Program-made: the position numbers and the translations under genes
Part shown: piece after piece, positions 12,492 through 14,917 of the stretch
Layout: every line of letters starts with the position of its first letter
Numbering within the stretch: position 1 is the first letter of the stretch
The notes under the pieces: generated by a model
What the model saw: the letters and a program-made list of their open reading frames with translations, nothing else
Database searches by the model: none
Told to the model about the DNA's origin: nothing
Source of the DNA: Clostridiales bacterium
GTDB lineage: Bacteria > Bacillota > Clostridia > Lachnospirales > WQUN01
DNA length: 14,917 nt
Assembly (NCBI GenBank): GCA_031289625.1
Contig: JAITPB010000019.1
Span: forward strand, 1-14,917
Reading direction: 5' to 3'

Positions 12492-14468
12492 CTACAGCAT
12501 GTGTTTTTTGAGTTTGATGATTTCATCCCGCAGGGTGGCCGCCCGCTCAAACTGCAGATCAGCCGCGGCCTGTTTCATCTCTTTTTCAAATTTTTTCACC
12601 CTATCGCGCAGCTCTTCCCGGCTCATGGACTCCGGATCTTTTTCGAGGCCCGCTTTTTGCTTTTCATCCGGCGCTTCCGTGGCGCGGATGAGTTCCCGGA
12701 CTTTTTTGACAATGGATCGCGGGGTCACGCCGTTTTCTTCATTATAAATCTGCTGAATGCTCCGTCTGCGGTAGGTTTCGGAAATGGCGCGGCGCATGGA
12801 TTCGGTCAAACCGTCCGCGTACATGATCACGTGGCCATCCACATGGCGGGCGGCGCGCCCAACGGTTTGGATCAAAGAAGTCTCCGATCGCAGGAAGCCT
12901 TCTTTGTCCGCGTCCAGAATCACTACCAGCGAAACTTCCGGGATATCCAGCCCCTCGCGCAGCAAGTTGATGCCCACCAGTACATCGAAGACGTCTGTCC
13001 GCAGATCCCGGATGATTTCCAGCCGCTCCAGCGTATCAATGTCCGAATGGAGATAACGGACCCGGATGCCGCTTTCTTTTAAATAATCCGTCAAATCTTC
13101 CGCCATTTTTTTGGTCAGGGTCGTGACCAAAACTTTTTGACGCTTTTCCGCTGTTTGGTTGATTTCGCCCACAAGATCGTCTATCTGCCCGTGTACCGGC
13201 CTGACCATAATGTCCGGGTCGAGCAGGCCCGTGGGGCGGATGATCTGCTCCGCGGTTTGTTCGGAATGCTCTTTTTCGTAAACGGAAGGCGTAGCGGACA
13301 CAAACAGCATCTGATGAATTTTAGATTCAAATTCGGCGAACTTCAGCGGACGGTTGTCCAGTGCGGACGGCAAACGGAAGCCGTATTCCACCAGCGTGGT
13401 TTTGCGGGAACGGTCGCCTTCATACATGCCCCTGACCTGCGGCACGCTTACATGGGATTCATCTACGATGATCAGAAAATCGCGGGAAAAATAATCGATC
13501 AATGTAAAGGGGGTACTGCCGGGCGCGCGGCCAGACAAATGCCGCGAATAGTTTTCGATGCCGGAGCAAAAGCCCATTTCCCGCATCAATTCGACGTCGT
13601 ACCGCGTTCTTTCCGCAATGCGCTGCGCTTCCAGCAGCTTGCCCTCCGACTGGAGCGTCTCCAGACGTTCCGCCAGTTCCTGTTCAATGGAGAGTACGGC
13701 TTTCTCCATTTTTTCGCGGCTGGTGACGTAATGAGAAGCAGGGAAAACAGTGATATGATTGCGGAGGCCCAGCATCTCCCCCGTCAGGGAATGAATCTCC
13801 GTAATCCGTTCCACCTCGTCGCCGAAAAATTCCACCCGCAGCGCCGTCTCGGAAGAATTGGCGGGAAAAATTTCCACCACATCGCCCCTCACCCGAAACG
13901 TCCCGCGCGTAAAATTCATATCATTCCGGTTGTACTGAATGTCCACCAGCTTGCGCAGGACGTCGTCTCTGTCACGCGTCATGCCTGGCCGCAAGGAGAG
14001 CACCATTTCATTGTAATCAATCGGATCGCCCAGCCCATAAATACAGGAAACGCTGGCGATAATGATAACATCCTGCCGCTCGAAAAGGGCGGCTGTCGCG
14101 GAATGGCGCAGTTTGTCTATTTCGTCGTTGATCGCGGAATCTTTTTCGATGTACGTATCGGAAGAGGGCACGTAAGCCTCCGGCTGGTAATAGTCATAGT
14201 AGCTGACAAAATATTCTACCGCGTTATGGGGAAAAAATTCTTTGAATTCGCTGTACAACTGCGCGGCCAGCGTTTTGTTGTGCGCCATGATGAGCGCCGG
14301 TTTTTGCAGACGCTGGATGATATGCGCCATGGTAAAAGTTTTGCCGGAACCGGTCACGCCTAAAAGCGTTTGAAATTTTTTCCCTTCCAGAAAACCTTTG
14401 GCCAGCGTGTCAATGGCCTCCGGTTGATCGCCTGTCGGCGCGAAATCAGACACAACCTCAAATCCCAT
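12492..14468 (-). CDS. uvrB: Excinuclease ABC subunit B
   Basis: UvrB receives damaged DNA from UvrA, verifies the lesion and recruits UvrC. The 658-residue protein has Walker A GVTGSGKT (37-44), the damage-probing beta-hairpin with YYDYYQPEAYVPSSDTYIEKD, of which YYDYYQPEAYVP (about 90-101) is the core, motif II VDESH (about 335-339), SATP, and the helicase C-terminal block NLLREGLDIPEVSLV with TVGRAAR. The UVR domain that contacts UvrC is at about 615-658. I chose ATG 14468 because CGGAGG lies 5 bases upstream; an in-frame start at 14492 would put this ribosome binding site inside the gene. It ends in TAG and is followed after 18 bases by uvrA. No LexA-type GAAC-N4-GTTC box was seen upstream. 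Confidence 0.98.
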   Translation of the reverse strand: MGFEVVSDFAPTGDQPEAIDTLAKGFLEGKKFQTLLGVTGSGKTFTMAHIIQRLQKPALIMAHNKTLAAQLYSEFKEFFPHNAVEYFVSYYDYYQPEAYVPSSDTYIEKDSAINDEIDKLRHSATAALFERQDVIIIASVSCIYGLGDPIDYNEMVLSLRPGMTRDRDDVLRKLVDIQYNRNDMNFTRGTFRVRGDVVEIFPANSSETALRVEFFGDEVERITEIHSLTGEMLGLRNHITVFPASHYVTSREKMEKAVLSIEQELAERLETLQSEGKLLEAQRIAERTRYDVELMREMGFCSGIENYSRHLSGRAPGSTPFTLIDYFSRDFLIIVDESHVSVPQVRGMYEGDRSRKTTLVEYGFRLPSALDNRPLKFAEFESKIHQMLFVSATPSVYEKEHSEQTAEQIIRPTGLLDPDIMVRPVHGQIDDLVGEINQTAEKRQKVLVTTLTKKMAEDLTDYLKESGIRVRYLHSDIDTLERLEIIRDLRTDVFDVLVGINLLREGLDIPEVSLVVILDADKEGFLRSETSLIQTVGRAARHVDGHVIMYADGLTESMRRAISETYRRRSIQQIYNEENGVTPRSIVKKVRELIRATEAPDEKQKAGLEKDPESMSREELRDRVKKFEKEMKQAAADLQFERAATLRDEIIKLKKHML

Positions 14469-14541
14469 GAAAGCCTCCGTTTGTTTTACCAACCATTGAT
14501 TATGGCCGCTTTGCGTTTACGATCCGATATACAATGCAGAC

Positions 14542-14570
14542 ATCATAGCACAAAATAGCGCGGCAAGGAA
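14542..14570 (-). promoter_or_regulatory. Possible extended -10 promoter for uvrB
   Basis: On the minus strand TATGAT (14542-14547) is preceded by TGC, giving an extended -10 element. The expected -35 position 17 bases upstream reads TTCCTT, which is weak. The untranslated leader would be about 65 bases. Confidence 0.4.
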
Positions 14571-14613
14571 GGCTTGGCATGATACAATTTTGCGAAAACC
14601 CAGGCGCTTCATG

Positions 14614-14642
14614 TTGAAATAAAGCTCGGCTTATGTTACAAT
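14614..14642 (+). promoter_or_regulatory. Sigma-A promoter for the divergent membrane protein gene
   Basis: TTGAAA (14614-14619), a 17-base spacer and TACAAT (14637-14642) form a strong promoter match. Transcription would start near 14649, about 35 bases before the GTG start at 14685. Confidence 0.8.
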
Positions 14643-14684
14643 ATAGAAAAAATACAGAGATAAAACCGTAAAGGTGATGAGGGT

Positions 14685-14917
14685 GTGGAAAAAAAGAAAT
14701 GCGTTTATGTCGCATTTGATGGCCGCGGCGCGCGCCGCAAAAAAATCAAACTGCCGCTTTTCTGTTTCCGTGTGGGTCTGGCCGCCGTACTGGCCATTGT
14801 TCTGGTTCTTACAGTGTCTCTGTACCGTCTCTTTCAGTATCAATACTCGGACGCGGCCACGGAGACGCGCCTGAAAAAACTGCAAATAGAATATAAAGAT
14901 TTGCAGCTGCAATTGGC
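14685..14917 (+). CDS. Membrane-anchored coiled-coil protein, N-terminal part (possibly M23 peptidase)
   Basis: This gene starts at GTG 14685 and runs off the window after 77 codons. AAGGTGAT (14671-14678), a very good match to the 16S 3' end, sits 6 bases before the GTG. The protein begins MEKKKCVYVAFDGRGARRKK, then a single transmembrane segment (about residues 28-46, RVGLAAVLAIVLVLTVSLY) and a heptad-rich stretch (ETRLKKLQIEYKDLQLQL) that looks like a coiled coil. A short basic cytoplasmic start, one membrane anchor and a coiled coil are typical of M23-type cell-wall peptidases and of some division proteins. The catalytic part is outside the window, so the assignment is a guess based on layout. 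It is divergent from uvrB. Confidence 0.72.
   Translation, partial: MEKKKCVYVAFDGRGARRKKIKLPLFCFRVGLAAVLAIVLVLTVSLYRLFQYQYSDAATETRLKKLQIEYKDLQLQL

Noticed and set aside
13137..14363. A 408-codon open frame on the plus strand.
   Set aside because: It is antisense to uvrB and rich in His, Arg and Phe as expected from the complement of a GC-biased gene; several similar frames antisense to uvrA, dcd and the hydrolase were dropped for the same reason.
14469..14600. LexA (SOS) box upstream of uvrB.
   Set aside because: No GAAC-N4-GTTC-like palindrome is present in this region.
14631..14912. A 93-codon open frame on the minus strand at the right edge.
   Set aside because: It is antisense to the GTG-start membrane protein, which has a promoter, ribosome binding site and sensible protein layout.

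Overview
The window looks like chromosomal DNA of a Firmicutes bacterium, most likely a clostridial one. The reasons are the RecU-type Holliday-junction resolvase, a Dcd of the short clostridial form, strong GGAGG-type ribosome binding sites with some GTG/TTG starts, sigma-A-like promoters with 17-base spacers, and intergenic hairpins with T-runs. UvrB and the CPBP protease both end in TAG, so TAG works as an ordinary stop here. No rRNA, tRNA, transposase or CRISPR array was found. The species cannot be named from the sequence.

Left part (1-2492, plus strand): a compact operon. It holds the C-terminal half of epoxyqueuosine reductase QueG (cut by the window edge), then recU, then a lipoprotein resembling GH26 glycoside hydrolases that overlaps the end of recU. 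The lipoprotein gene is broken by one in-frame TAG. A hairpin at 2497-2532 ends this unit and also serves the minus-strand genes that converge on it.

Middle (2545-7213, minus strand): the accessory and most interesting part. In transcription order it has a secreted protein with a SipW-type signal segment fused to an LCAT-like alpha/beta hydrolase. Next come two paralogous small proteins with nearly identical 21-residue double-glycine leaders and hydrophobic, cysteine-free cores. A strong terminator follows, then a CPBP-family membrane protease on its own promoter, and finally a 40-codon Ser/Lys/Asp-rich mini-gene with a TTG start that has a good ribosome binding site. This resembles an uncharacterised secreted-peptide (bacteriocin-like) locus with the CPBP protein as candidate immunity or processing factor. 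No peptidase-transporter is in view.

Right part (7308-14468, minus strand): a housekeeping run uvrB - uvrA - dcd - zinc-ribbon membrane protein - N-acetylmuramoyl-L-alanine amidase, with small gaps and probably largely co-transcribed. UvrB and UvrA are the damage-recognition proteins of nucleotide excision repair, and Dcd keeps dUTP/dTTP supply in balance. A 74-bp nested palindrome begins at the base after the amidase stop and ends just before the hydrolase ribosome binding site. At the far right (14614-14917, plus strand) a clear promoter drives a divergent, truncated gene for a membrane-anchored coiled-coil protein.

A recurring oddity is short tandem repeats in or beside housekeeping genes: a 12-bp repeat inside queG, 9-bp repeats at the queG 3' end, an 11-bp repeat before recU, and 6-bp repeats at the uvrA 3' end.
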